In this document: in pieces, positions 54,134 through 63,287 of the stretch
Layout: every line of letters begins with the position of its first letter
Numbering within the stretch: the stretch's first letter is position 1
Assembly (NCBI RefSeq): GCF_000425665.1
Contig: NZ_AUDW01000008.1
Location: forward strand, 1-64,000
Direction: 5' to 3'
DNA from: Gemella cuniculi DSM 15828
GTDB lineage: Bacteria > Bacillota > Bacilli > Staphylococcales > Gemellaceae
Length of the DNA stretch: 64,000 nt
The notes under the pieces: model-generated
The model's input: only the letters and a program-made list of their open reading frames with translations
Databases searched by the model: none
Told to the model about the DNA's origin: nothing
Made by a program: the position numbers and the translations under genes

Positions 54134-54709
54134 ATGTTTAATTATCCTAATAAAAAAAACAACTTTACCCAAAAAGTTAATTACTCTAATAGAGGAATGG
54201 AACTTGAGGAAGATATTAACTTTGCAAATAAATATTATTTAAACAATGACATTGCAGTTATACATAAAAAACCTATTCCTATACAAATAGTAGAAGTTAA
54301 TTATCCAAATAGATCAAGTGCAATGATTACAAAAGCATTTTATAAAGTTCCATCTACTACAGATTATAATGGGATATGGAATGGAAAATACATAGATTTT
54401 GAAGCAAAAGAAACTAATTCAAAAACTTCTTTTTCTCTTAGTAATATCCATGAACATCAAATTATTCATATGGAGAAAATAATTTCTCATGGAGGGATTG
54501 CCTTCATTATTGTTAGATTTAAAAAAATAGATAGAACATTTCTTCTACCCTTTAAAAAGTTTTTGTTCTTTTATAAAAGAGCAAAAGACGGAGGTAGAAA
54601 ATCTATTAAACTAACTGAGTTCATAGAAGTATCTTTCGAACTATCATTCCATTATAAAATTAGAATAGACTATTTAAATATTATAAAAAATAACGAAAGT
54701 GAGTTTTAA
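54134..54709 (+). CDS. recU: Holliday junction resolvase RecU
   Basis: This 191-residue nuclease resolves Holliday junctions and modulates RecA in Firmicutes. The metal site motifs are NRSSAMITKAFYKVPSTTDYNG and DFEAKETNSKTSFSLSNIHEHQ, as in Bacillus subtilis RecU. The start is ATG 54134, 4 bases after GGAGGG; the GTG four codons earlier is part of that site. The PBP gene follows 5 bases after its stop. recU-ponA (PBP1) pairing is conserved in Bacilli. Confidence 0.95.
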   Translation: MFNYPNKKNNFTQKVNYSNRGMELEEDINFANKYYLNNDIAVIHKKPIPIQIVEVNYPNRSSAMITKAFYKVPSTTDYNGIWNGKYIDFEAKETNSKTSFSLSNIHEHQIIHMEKIISHGGIAFIIVRFKKIDRTFLLPFKKFLFFYKRAKDGGRKSIKLTEFIEVSFELSFHYKIRIDYLNIIKNNESEF

Positions 54710-54714
54710 TTTTA

Positions 54715-56910
54715 ATGAAAACTTTATTCAAATACATTAGCTCAATATTTTTTACGATATCCTTGATTTTGTTTTTTGTAGTCTTAGCAGTTTTTGCCAA
54801 AGAACTAAAAAATGTACCAGATATTACAAAAGCAAATCTTCAAGATCCGCTATCGTCTGAAATATATGATAAAAATCTCAATTTAATTGCCACTGTTGGT
54901 GCAGAAAAAAGAGAGTATATCCCTATTTCTGATGTTCCAAATAAAATAAAAGACTCCGTCCTTTCAGTGGAGGATTCAAGATTTTATTCACATATAGGAA
55001 TTGATCCTAAACGTTTATTGAAAGCTATCTTAGTAAATTTACAATCAAATTCTGCTAGAGAAGGTGCCAGTACAATAACTCAACAAGTTATTAAACACTC
55101 CCTTTTAACATCAGAAAAAACTATGGAAAGAAAAATTCAAGAAGCATTCCTTTCCTTAAAATTAGAAAACAAATACTCTAAAGATGATATTTTAGAAATG
55201 TACCTTAATAAAATTTATTATTCTGATGGACAATATGGCATAAAAACAGCTGCAAAATACTTTTATAACAAAGAACTTAACGACCTAACAATTCCTCAAA
55301 TTGCTCTTCTTGCAGGAATACCTCAACAACCTGTTCAATACAATCCATATGATTACCCTGAACAAGCTAAAGAGCGTCGTGATACTGTCCTTTATGCCAT
55401 GTATAATAACGGAAAAATCTCCAAAGATGATTACGAGAAATATGTGCAAACACCTATAAATGATGGATTAGTTTCTAAAACAAAAGAAGAAAGAGCAAAC
55501 CAACATACGTATAATCCCAAATACGCAGCCTATATTGATGAAATCACTAAAGAATTAAAACAAAATAAAAATTTTGAAAATGTAAGTGATCCTTTATCAA
55601 TGGGATTAAAAATTTATACAAACCTTAATTCTGATCTTCAAATATACGTTCAAGATATGTTAGATAACCAAAGTAAACCTATGAAACCACATGCTTCACA
55701 AGCTGCTATAACAGTTATCAACACAAAAACTGGATTAATTGAAGCTATTGGTGGAGGAAAAAATTATAAAGCTGGTGGTTATAATTACGCAGTTGATGCT
55801 AAAGTACAACCTGGTTCAGCAATAAAACCTATAGTAGACTATGCACCAGGTATTGAATACTATGGTTGGGATTCTCAAACTACATTTTCTGACACTCCTT
55901 ATCGTATTGCTGGAACTAATTTCTATATTCAAAACTGGGATAGACTTTATCATGGGAATGTAACTATGCGCCGTGCTCTATCATGGTCATACAATATTCC
56001 TGCTGTTCGAGCATTTGAAACTGTAGGTTATGAACGCTCAAAATATTTCGCAGAAAAATTAGGAATACCTGTATCCAAAGACGAACCTACTACTGCTATT
56101 GGAGGAAATGTTGATGGTGTTTCTCCTCTTCAAATGGCAGGTGCATTTGCCGCATTTGGTAATAAAGGTTATTACAACAAACCATCTACCATTGTTAAAA
56201 TATTTAATGCTAATGGAAAAGAATTACCTTCTGCAAAAGAAGAACCAGTTAAAGCAATGTCTGAAGAAACTGCGTACCTTATGACTAGTATTTTAAAAGA
56301 TGTGTTAACTAGTAATGGTACATCACCTAGAGGAAAAGTAAGTGGCTTTGACATGGCTGGAAAATCTGGATCAAGTACCTTTGATGAAAGTGCCTATAGA
56401 AACTATGGCATTGATGTTGTAAACTCCACAAAAGATAGTTGGATGGTTGGATATTCAACAGACTATACCGTATCTGTTTGGCAAGGAGCCGATATGGTGG
56501 ATTCAGCAAGTAAAGCCTTGTCTTCCGCCCAAGCACAAACCACTCAAGAAATTATGGCAGATGTCATGAAGAAAGCAGCTGACAATAAAGCACCTGCTTC
56601 CTTTGAAAAACCTGCAGGTATAGCTACTAAAAATGGTGTTGAATACGCAAAAGAAAGAAATACAGAAACAGATTATCTGTATCCAAATACAGATAGGGAT
56701 GCAGTATATCAAGCTAAAATTGCTGAAAGACAGCGTGATAGTCGCTCAGCCTTAACATCCATTTATAACTCTTTTTCTAGTCCGACTCCACCAAGTACAA
56801 GTGGTTCAAATAATTCTAGTTCACAAAATGGGAATTCTACTGGTACTGCAAGGAGTGGTACAAACAGAAACTCATCATCACAAAGTAGTAGCCAGAATAA
56901 TAGGCGGTAA
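54715..56910 (+). CDS. Class A penicillin-binding protein (PBP1)
   Basis: The 731-residue bifunctional wall enzyme has a short cytoplasmic N-terminus, one membrane helix (about 8-28), a GT51 glycosyltransferase domain (about 50-230, catalytic Glu in VEDSRFYSH, and REGASTITQQ) and a transpeptidase domain (about 325-640). The transpeptidase has SXXK in PGSAIKPI, SXN in WSYNIPA and KSG in GKSGSST in place of the common KTG. The last 60 residues are Ser/Asn-rich and disordered. It is cotranscribed with recU. The KSG variant also occurs in active PBPs. Confidence 0.95.
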   Translation: MKTLFKYISSIFFTISLILFFVVLAVFAKELKNVPDITKANLQDPLSSEIYDKNLNLIATVGAEKREYIPISDVPNKIKDSVLSVEDSRFYSHIGIDPKRLLKAILVNLQSNSAREGASTITQQVIKHSLLTSEKTMERKIQEAFLSLKLENKYSKDDILEMYLNKIYYSDGQYGIKTAAKYFYNKELNDLTIPQIALLAGIPQQPVQYNPYDYPEQAKERRDTVLYAMYNNGKISKDDYEKYVQTPINDGLVSKTKEERANQHTYNPKYAAYIDEITKELKQNKNFENVSDPLSMGLKIYTNLNSDLQIYVQDMLDNQSKPMKPHASQAAITVINTKTGLIEAIGGGKNYKAGGYNYAVDAKVQPGSAIKPIVDYAPGIEYYGWDSQTTFSDTPYRIAGTNFYIQNWDRLYHGNVTMRRALSWSYNIPAVRAFETVGYERSKYFAEKLGIPVSKDEPTTAIGGNVDGVSPLQMAGAFAAFGNKGYYNKPSTIVKIFNANGKELPSAKEEPVKAMSEETAYLMTSILKDVLTSNGTSPRGKVSGFDMAGKSGSSTFDESAYRNYGIDVVNSTKDSWMVGYSTDYTVSVWQGADMVDSASKALSSAQAQTTQEIMADVMKKAADNKAPASFEKPAGIATKNGVEYAKERNTETDYLYPNTDRDAVYQAKIAERQRDSRSALTSIYNSFSSPTPPSTSGSNNSSSQNGNSTGTARSGTNRNSSSQSSSQNNRR

Positions 56911-57212
56911 TTTGTAAAAACATATTTGTTGTACAAAAAAAACTTTATTATAGCTATATGTAAAATTCGGAACACAATAAAGATATGTGTTCCGAATTTA
57001 TTTTATTTTTTCAATATACACGAAACCACAAAAAATTAACGATGATATTTTTATTGCTTTAAAGTTAGAATAATTGTAAAATATATAATGATAAATTTTT
57101 GTTTCTTTATTTCATGTTAATAAAAACTCTATAGTTTTAAATAAAAATTTATTATCTAAAAGTTATAAAAAATAATTTAACTTTAATATAAATCATTGTA
57201 AAGGAGATTTTT
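56911..57212. other. Spacer between PBP1 and antiporter genes
   Basis: This AT-rich spacer of about 300 bases holds the PBP1 terminator at 56963-56999. A TATATAATG -10-like box near 57080 may serve the antiporter gene. Nothing else was seen. Confidence 0.5.
56963..56999 (+). terminator. Terminator after PBP1 gene
   Basis: A 14-bp stem (AAATTCGGAACACA / TGTGTTCCGAATTT) is followed by ATTTTATTTTTT. Confidence 0.88.
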
Positions 57213-59330
57213 ATGGAAATTTTATATACATTGTCGATATTTATAATCCTTGTTATAGCTGGTTCATTTCTTAATAGATACATTCCAAAAGTACCAGCTG
57301 CCCTTTTCCAAGTTATGCTTGGATTTTTGATAACATATTTACCTATTTCGCTTCATTTCGAATTTGAAACAGAAACTTTTATGATTCTTGTTATAGCACC
57401 TTTATTATTTACAGATGCTTATAAAGCCTTTAGAAGTGAACTTTGGCTTTATAAAAGACCTATAATTTACATGGCAATTGGGCTTGTTATTGCAACAGTA
57501 TTTATAGTAGGACCCTTTATTAATTTCATTATACCTAGCATTCCTTTAGGTGCTGCATTTGCTCTCGCAGCAATTTTATCACCTACCGATGCTGTTGCTG
57601 TTAAATCTATTACTGCTAATATGAAATTACCAAAAGGACTTATGTCCATTTTGGAAGGAGAATCCCTTCTAAATGATGCTGCTGGTTTAGTATCATTTAG
57701 AATTGCACTTGCTGCTATCATTATTGGTACATTTTCACTTAAATCTGCATCACAAGAATTTCTCATCGCAGCTTTAGGAGGGATGGTCCTTGGACTTATT
57801 CTTGGTGTTTTAGCTGTTACGATAAAATACATTAATCGAGACTTCCTTAATTCGGAGCCAAATATTCCTGTTCTTATTCAATTAATGGTTCCGATTATTG
57901 TTTATTTTATTGCAGAAGAATTTCATTTTTCTGGAATCGTAGCGGTGGTTTTTTCTGCAATTATGTTTAATTTAGAACGCTCGTTATTCCAAAAAGATTC
58001 ATTGGATAACCAATCTGTCGTTTCTATTAATTTTAATCAAAACACAGTTTCCTATATTCTTAACGGTTTTGTTTTCGTTTTTTTAGGATATCTATTACCC
58101 GATATTTTTAGAAATATGGTAAAATTTCCTGATTTAGATGTTAGTACTGGTTTGATTTATGTCGTTCTTATAACACTAGCACTAGCGATAGTAAGATTTA
58201 CTTTTGTTTACATTTTCTATGTATCGTTCCAAACACACTCTTTTAATACATCTAGCAAAGTGTTAGAATTTTTAAAAACCAGACAATTAAACGTAGGAAA
58301 CTACAGTAGATTTGAGTATTCGCTTATAGCTTCACTTTGCGGAATACACGGAACCATTACAATAGCTACAGCCTTAATGATCCCATTAACTCTTAACGGG
58401 GAAGATTTTCCATTAAGAGATCCTATCTTATTTATCGGAAGCGGTGTTGTACTTTTAAGTATGATTTTAGGAACTGTTTTTCTTCCTCTTACTATTAAAT
58501 CAGAAAAAAATGAGGTACTGATAGAAGAGGCATCTATAAGAAGTAAAATATTGCATGAAGTTATAAAAATTTTAACTGAAAAATATTCCAATCTTGAAAC
58601 CACATCCGAAAAAATGGGTTATGCAATAGCAATTAAAAAACTTCAAGAACAAGAAATTTATTTTTCATCAGATGAGAAAAAATTGGTAAAAGAATATCGT
58701 AGAATTTGCAAAGTTGTTGAAGATGAAAATCAGAAAAAAATGATAGCAATTTTAGAAAAATACGATAATGATCGTTACCTAAGACAAATTTTGCTAGTTA
58801 GGAAATGGAGATTACGAAAATTACTATCTTACTCCATAGCAAGACAAATTTTTATTTCTCTTTATCTTAGTGTGATGGAAATCGGTTTTAGACGCCTCCT
58901 TGTATTGCTCAATCTAATTCAAAATAATGAGTCTGATAAAGAAGAAGATACTATGATTGATCCACGTTATATAAAAAAATACGAAGATCTTAAAGATAGT
59001 TTTTACAAATTTAGATTCGAACTTCCTAATATTATAGATGAATTTACTTATTTTTCTATGGATATAGCAGAAACACAGCGTACAGAAGACAATTCACTAG
59101 CTGTTGATTTTATAAAAAATGCTTACGATAACTTTGATTATACATTATACAACGTTCCTGCTGATAGCTATATAGAAGAGACTAGAATTATTGAAACAGA
59201 AGCAATTCAACTTCAAAAAGAAAAACTTAAAAAATTAAAATCTGATAATAAGATAGACAAACATTCAGCAGATAGTATAATTCGTGATCTTAATTATAAT
59301 GAAGCACTACTGTTTACAAATGAAGAATAA
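57213..59330 (+). CDS. Sodium/proton antiporter, CPA1 (NhaP-like) family
   Basis: The 705-residue protein has about 12 membrane helices (1-430) and a large cytoplasmic tail (about 430-705) rich in charged helices. The CPA1 ion-binding motif is LSPTDAVAVKS near residue 125, with GESLLNDAAGLVSF next to it. CPA1 exchangers export Na+ or K+ for H+ and protect against alkali and salt. The tail length resembles NhaP2-type or YvgP-like exchangers and may sense pH or nucleotides, but no known domain can be named. It has an AAAGGAG site and a terminator after it. Confidence 0.9.
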   Translation: MEILYTLSIFIILVIAGSFLNRYIPKVPAALFQVMLGFLITYLPISLHFEFETETFMILVIAPLLFTDAYKAFRSELWLYKRPIIYMAIGLVIATVFIVGPFINFIIPSIPLGAAFALAAILSPTDAVAVKSITANMKLPKGLMSILEGESLLNDAAGLVSFRIALAAIIIGTFSLKSASQEFLIAALGGMVLGLILGVLAVTIKYINRDFLNSEPNIPVLIQLMVPIIVYFIAEEFHFSGIVAVVFSAIMFNLERSLFQKDSLDNQSVVSINFNQNTVSYILNGFVFVFLGYLLPDIFRNMVKFPDLDVSTGLIYVVLITLALAIVRFTFVYIFYVSFQTHSFNTSSKVLEFLKTRQLNVGNYSRFEYSLIASLCGIHGTITIATALMIPLTLNGEDFPLRDPILFIGSGVVLLSMILGTVFLPLTIKSEKNEVLIEEASIRSKILHEVIKILTEKYSNLETTSEKMGYAIAIKKLQEQEIYFSSDEKKLVKEYRRICKVVEDENQKKMIAILEKYDNDRYLRQILLVRKWRLRKLLSYSIARQIFISLYLSVMEIGFRRLLVLLNLIQNNESDKEEDTMIDPRYIKKYEDLKDSFYKFRFELPNIIDEFTYFSMDIAETQRTEDNSLAVDFIKNAYDNFDYTLYNVPADSYIEETRIIETEAIQLQKEKLKKLKSDNKIDKHSADSIIRDLNYNEALLFTNEE

Positions 59331-59339
59331 AAAATTTTA

Positions 59340-59370
59340 AAAGACGGTTGATAAAAAATCAACCGTCTTT
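59340..59370. terminator. Bidirectional terminator between antiporter and MFS genes
   Basis: A 13-bp stem (AAAGACGGTTGAT / ATCAACCGTCTTT) is U-rich from the plus strand and A/T-flanked on the other. Confidence 0.88.
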
Positions 59371-59385
59371 ATTTAGTATATATTT

Positions 59386-60744
59386 TTATTTTTTTGGTAT
59401 TATGAATACTATTGATAAAATTGCAAAAATACAGAATAATATATTAGTTAATAAACCATAAGTTGCACCTAGTGTATGTGATACAAATCCATTATAAACA
59501 GCTGCCGATATTGCAACTCCTATTGCTCCTCCAAGTGAGCTTGCCATTTTATATATCCCTGAAGCAACACCAATTTTTTGATTAGGAACACTAGAAATTG
59601 CTGTATCTGTTGATGGAGTTGCATATATTCCTAATCCTGTTCCAAACAAAGCATATCCCAAAAATACAAGAACAAAATATGCACTACCCTGAATCATTGT
59701 TAAAGTCATAAGTGCAACACCGATTCCAGTTATAAATGTTCCCATTAACATTGGTTTTCTTGAACCAAATTTTTGTAACAGTTTTTCTCCAATACGAATA
59801 GTTATAAGAACACAAACCAAATATCCTAAGGACATCATTCCTGCATTTTTTGAACTTAGTCCTCTTCCTTGTTGCATATATGAATTAATAACTATTAATG
59901 TCCCTGCAACTGCGTTAAGTAAAAAGTTAGAAATCGTTGCCCCCAAATAACCTCTATTCGAAAATAACGAAAAATCTATAAAACTATTCTCTTTACTAAT
60001 TTCCACTTTATAAAAACTTATAAGTCCAACTACAGCAATAACTATACAAACTATCATGTATGTATTATAGATACCTAGCTCTTTAACTTTAGAAATAAAT
60101 ACATTTAATGATACCATAGAAATAACAAAAATTATTAGTCCGCTAAAATCAAATTTAGATTTTTTATCACTTTCTACTTTACTTTCTGGTGTTCCAAAAA
60201 TAAGTAAGATACTAATAATAGAAACTATTATTGAAATAATAAACACATATCTCCAACCTAAGCTACTAGAAACGGCTCCTCCAAATAATGAACATAATCC
60301 TGAACCACCCCAAGAACCTATTGACCAAAAACTTACAGCACGTTGTCTATCTTTTCCTTCGTAATATGTTTTTACCAAAGACATTGTTGCTGGCATTATG
60401 AACGCTGCTGCTAAACCTTGAAAAGCACGACCTGTTATAAAAATAAGCGAATTGGAAGCTATAATTAATAATGCTGAACCGATTATATTTAAAATAAGAC
60501 CTAAGTATGTAAATTTAACTCTACCTAATTTATCTGCTAAGCCTCCTATTACCACTATAAATATTCCAGAAAATAATGCTGTAATTGATACACCTATATT
60601 TATTGCTCCAGATGATAGTCCTAAATCTTTTTGAACGTCTGGAGCTATATTTAGCATTGATTGAGCAAATAACCAAAATGCTAATACCGCTAATACTATT
60701 CCAAGTAATAATTTATTTGTTCCTTTATATTGTTGTGCATTCAT
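59386..60744 (-). CDS. MFS transporter, drug:H+ antiporter type
   Basis: The 452-residue protein has 12-14 predicted helices. The MFS motif A appears as GGLADKLGRVKFTYLG between helices 2 and 3, and GRAFQGLAAAFIMPATMSLV marks helix 4-5 in the DHA2/QacA-type group. It lies 2 bases after the M20 peptidase gene on the same strand, so the two act together: either the pump carries the peptidase product or substrate. Drug export is only one option. Confidence 0.88.
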   Translation of the reverse strand: MNAQQYKGTNKLLLGIVLAVLAFWLFAQSMLNIAPDVQKDLGLSSGAINIGVSITALFSGIFIVVIGGLADKLGRVKFTYLGLILNIIGSALLIIASNSLIFITGRAFQGLAAAFIMPATMSLVKTYYEGKDRQRAVSFWSIGSWGGSGLCSLFGGAVSSSLGWRYVFIISIIVSIISILLIFGTPESKVESDKKSKFDFSGLIIFVISMVSLNVFISKVKELGIYNTYMIVCIVIAVVGLISFYKVEISKENSFIDFSLFSNRGYLGATISNFLLNAVAGTLIVINSYMQQGRGLSSKNAGMMSLGYLVCVLITIRIGEKLLQKFGSRKPMLMGTFITGIGVALMTLTMIQGSAYFVLVFLGYALFGTGLGIYATPSTDTAISSVPNQKIGVASGIYKMASSLGGAIGVAISAAVYNGFVSHTLGATYGLLTNILFCIFAILSIVFIIPKK

Positions 60745-60746
60745 TT

Positions 60747-61937
60747 TTATTTCTCCTTACTAAGATAATTTATTACCACTGCTGCCATAGATTTTGCCGA
60801 AATAATCATAGATTTCTCATCGATATTAAATTTAGGGTTGTGATGAGGATACATTGTTGTGCCTTTTTCATGTGCACCAACGTAGAAAAAACAACTTGGT
60901 TTCACCTGTGCATAGTATGCAAAATCTTCTGATGGTGTTTGTTGTGGACACTCTATAATACTTGTTACTTCTTTAATACCGGATCTTACCAAATAACCCA
61001 CCACTTTTTCTGTAAGAGCATAATCGTTAAATAAAACTGGATAATCATCTAAATATTCAAGGTTATATTCAAGGTTATAAGTTTCAGAAATCCCTCGTAA
61101 AATTCTTTCAAATTCATCTCTTACAAGTTCCCTTAAATTCTCATTCATAATTCTAACATCACCCTCAAGCACAACACTTTCTTTTATAACATTAGCTGAA
61201 CCCTTCCCATCAAAAGAACCTATCGTTACTACCGCTGTATCAAAAGGATTAACCCTTCTACTAACTATTGTTTGGATAGCTGTAACAAAATTTGCTGCTC
61301 CTACTATTGCGTCATTAGCCAAATGTGGCATAGAACCATGTCCACCTTTTCCTTTTATAGTTACTCTGAAATTTGCTCTACCCGTTTGAACATTTCCAGC
61401 CCTATACTGAATTTCTCCAGTTTCCATAGTACTCATAACATGAATCCCTATCACTGCATCTATTCCATCTAAACAACCTGCTTCTATCATAGATTTCGCT
61501 CCCCCCGGTGGCACTTCTTCTGCAGGTTGATGGATTATCCTAATATCACCCTCGATTTCATCTTTTAATTCTATCAAAGTTTCCGCTAAAACTAACATGT
61601 ATGCAGTATGTGCATCATGACCACATGCATGCATTACTCCATCATTTTTAGATTTAAAAGATAAATTTGTTTCTTCTTTTATAGGAAGTGCATCAAAATC
61701 CGCTCTTATAGCTATATTCTTACCAGGTTTTCCTCCCTTTATATCTACAACGATTCCATATCCCTCTCCTATGTTAGAAACTACACAATCTTTTTTGTTA
61801 TAAAAATCTTTTATAAACTTGGAAGTTTCAGTTTCATAAAAAGACAACTCAGGATTTTCATGTAAATAACGTCTAATCTCTATCATTCTAGCTTCTTTAC
61901 TTTCTATTATGTCGAACGCTTTTTCTAATAAATCCAT
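60747..61937 (-). CDS. M20 family amidohydrolase (N-acyl-amino acid hydrolase type)
   Basis: The 396-residue metallohydrolase belongs to the M20D group (hippurate/N-acetyl amino acid hydrolases). Metal-binding motifs are MHACGHDAHTAYML, HQPAEEVPPGGAKSMIEAG, IGIHVMS, and the C-terminal PSEDFAYYAQ...HHNPKFNID. The inserted dimerisation domain is at about 185-295. Such enzymes release free amino acids from N-acyl conjugates. It is the first gene of an operon with the MFS gene and divergent from a LysR regulator, which likely controls it. The substrate is unknown. Confidence 0.9.
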   Translation of the reverse strand: MDLLEKAFDIIESKEARMIEIRRYLHENPELSFYETETSKFIKDFYNKKDCVVSNIGEGYGIVVDIKGGKPGKNIAIRADFDALPIKEETNLSFKSKNDGVMHACGHDAHTAYMLVLAETLIELKDEIEGDIRIIHQPAEEVPPGGAKSMIEAGCLDGIDAVIGIHVMSTMETGEIQYRAGNVQTGRANFRVTIKGKGGHGSMPHLANDAIVGAANFVTAIQTIVSRRVNPFDTAVVTIGSFDGKGSANVIKESVVLEGDVRIMNENLRELVRDEFERILRGISETYNLEYNLEYLDDYPVLFNDYALTEKVVGYLVRSGIKEVTSIIECPQQTPSEDFAYYAQVKPSCFFYVGAHEKGTTMYPHHNPKFNIDEKSMIISAKSMAAVVINYLSKEK

Positions 61938-62025
61938 TATAAACTATTCTCCTTATATAATATTTATCACACTTTTATTTTACTTTTTCTCCAAAATAAT
62001 GTAAAATTCATTTATAAATTTTTTT

Positions 62026-62043
62026 TATAACAAAATAGTTATA
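62026..62043. promoter_or_regulatory. Perfect dyad, candidate LysR-type operator
   Basis: TATAAC-N6-GTTATA is a perfect 6-bp-arm dyad in the spacer between the M20 and LysR genes. Its size and symmetry fit a LysR-type site (ATAAC/GTTAT). A partial copy (CTATAACAAA) lies near 62120. Confidence 0.5.
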
Positions 62044-62175
62044 TAATATTAAAAATAATTATACCAAATGACAAATTTTTATATTATTAAAATTATGTTA
62101 TAAAATATTTACTTCGGCTTAGCTATAACAAATTTTTCAAAAAATATAACTAATAGATTATGAAAGAGGAAAATC

Positions 62176-63087
62176 ATGGAATACGAAACTATATTAAATT
62201 ACATAAATGCAGTGCTTAAACACAAAAATATATCCAAAGCTGCAAACGAATTGTATATTTCTCAGCCATATTTGAGTAAAACAATAAAAAATATAGAAAC
62301 CAATTTAGGAATAAAAATTTTTAACAGAAATACATCTGAAATAAATTTAACTTTTGCTGGTGAGCGTTACTACCATTATCTTAGTGAATTAAATAAAATA
62401 GAGCGAAAAATGATAAATGAGCTGGAATTTATAAAAATGGAAAAAAAAGGAAAAATAAAACTTGGAATTAACTCTGCTCTTGCAACATCTTTTTTGTACA
62501 AAGTAATACCAGAATTTAATAAAAATAATCCAGATATTATTATTGAACTAGTAGAAAAAAATCAAAATATTTCTGAAGAAATGCTCCTTAATCATCAACT
62601 TGATTTGGTTATAGGTATGAGTCCAATCTTTAATGATTCACTTTCTTATAATATCATTTTTAATGAAAACATGTACCTTCACGTTCATAATAAAAGTAAT
62701 CTATTCTCTCCTAAATCCAGTGGAATAACAAAATTTACTAAAGACTATTCTCTTCTTAGTAGTGAACCAATGATTCTCACTCCTTTAGAATATGGTATAG
62801 GAAAAACTATAAAGCAATTTTTTGAAAAAAATAATTTGGAATTAAATACAATTCTCACAACAAGTACCATACCAACTGCTGTCAATTTTTCAAAAACTTC
62901 TATGGGAGCTACATTTATTCCAGAAGCTATTATTGATGATTATATTGATGAAAAATGTAATATATATAGTTTTAACAAGAGGGATATAAAAGCAGAGTAT
63001 GTAGTCATATATAGAAAAAATGAAATATTACCTCGTGCAGTAAATAATCTTCTTAACACAATTTTGTGTACTCTAAAAAGAAAATAA
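62176..63087 (+). CDS. LysR family transcriptional regulator
   Basis: This 303-residue protein has the LysR winged helix-turn-helix (about 1-60: HKNISKAANELYISQPYLSKTIKNIETNLGIKIFNR) and a periplasmic-binding-like effector domain (about 90-300). It lies divergent from the M20-MFS operon, the usual arrangement for a LysR protein and its target. A perfect dyad lies between them. The effector is likely a substrate or product of the M20 enzyme; this is inferred. The start has an AAAGAGG site. Confidence 0.92.
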   Translation: MEYETILNYINAVLKHKNISKAANELYISQPYLSKTIKNIETNLGIKIFNRNTSEINLTFAGERYYHYLSELNKIERKMINELEFIKMEKKGKIKLGINSALATSFLYKVIPEFNKNNPDIIIELVEKNQNISEEMLLNHQLDLVIGMSPIFNDSLSYNIIFNENMYLHVHNKSNLFSPKSSGITKFTKDYSLLSSEPMILTPLEYGIGKTIKQFFEKNNLELNTILTTSTIPTAVNFSKTSMGATFIPEAIIDDYIDEKCNIYSFNKRDIKAEYVVIYRKNEILPRAVNNLLNTILCTLKRK

Positions 63088-63249
63088 TTTTATCTGAAAT
63101 TTAATTACAAATAAAATTATCTGAACAAATTTTCTTAGTTTTAAATATTAGCAAATTTAAACTAAAATATTTCATAAAATCCTATATTATTTTTTAATAT
63201 ATTCACTACTCATGTTAAAAATTTATTTTTACATTAATACTATCTATAA
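63088..63249. other. Short AT-rich spacer
   Basis: Nothing was seen in this stretch apart from the terminator that follows it. It separates the convergent LysR and dnaJ genes. Confidence 0.5.
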
Positions 63250-63284
63250 AAAAACTCGGACTAAATATCTTAATCCGAGTTTTT
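63250..63284. terminator. Bidirectional terminator between LysR gene and dnaJ
   Basis: An 11-bp stem (AAAAACTCGGA / TCCGAGTTTTT) lies just past the dnaJ stop. It is T-rich on both strands. Confidence 0.9.
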
Positions 63285-63287
63285 TTA

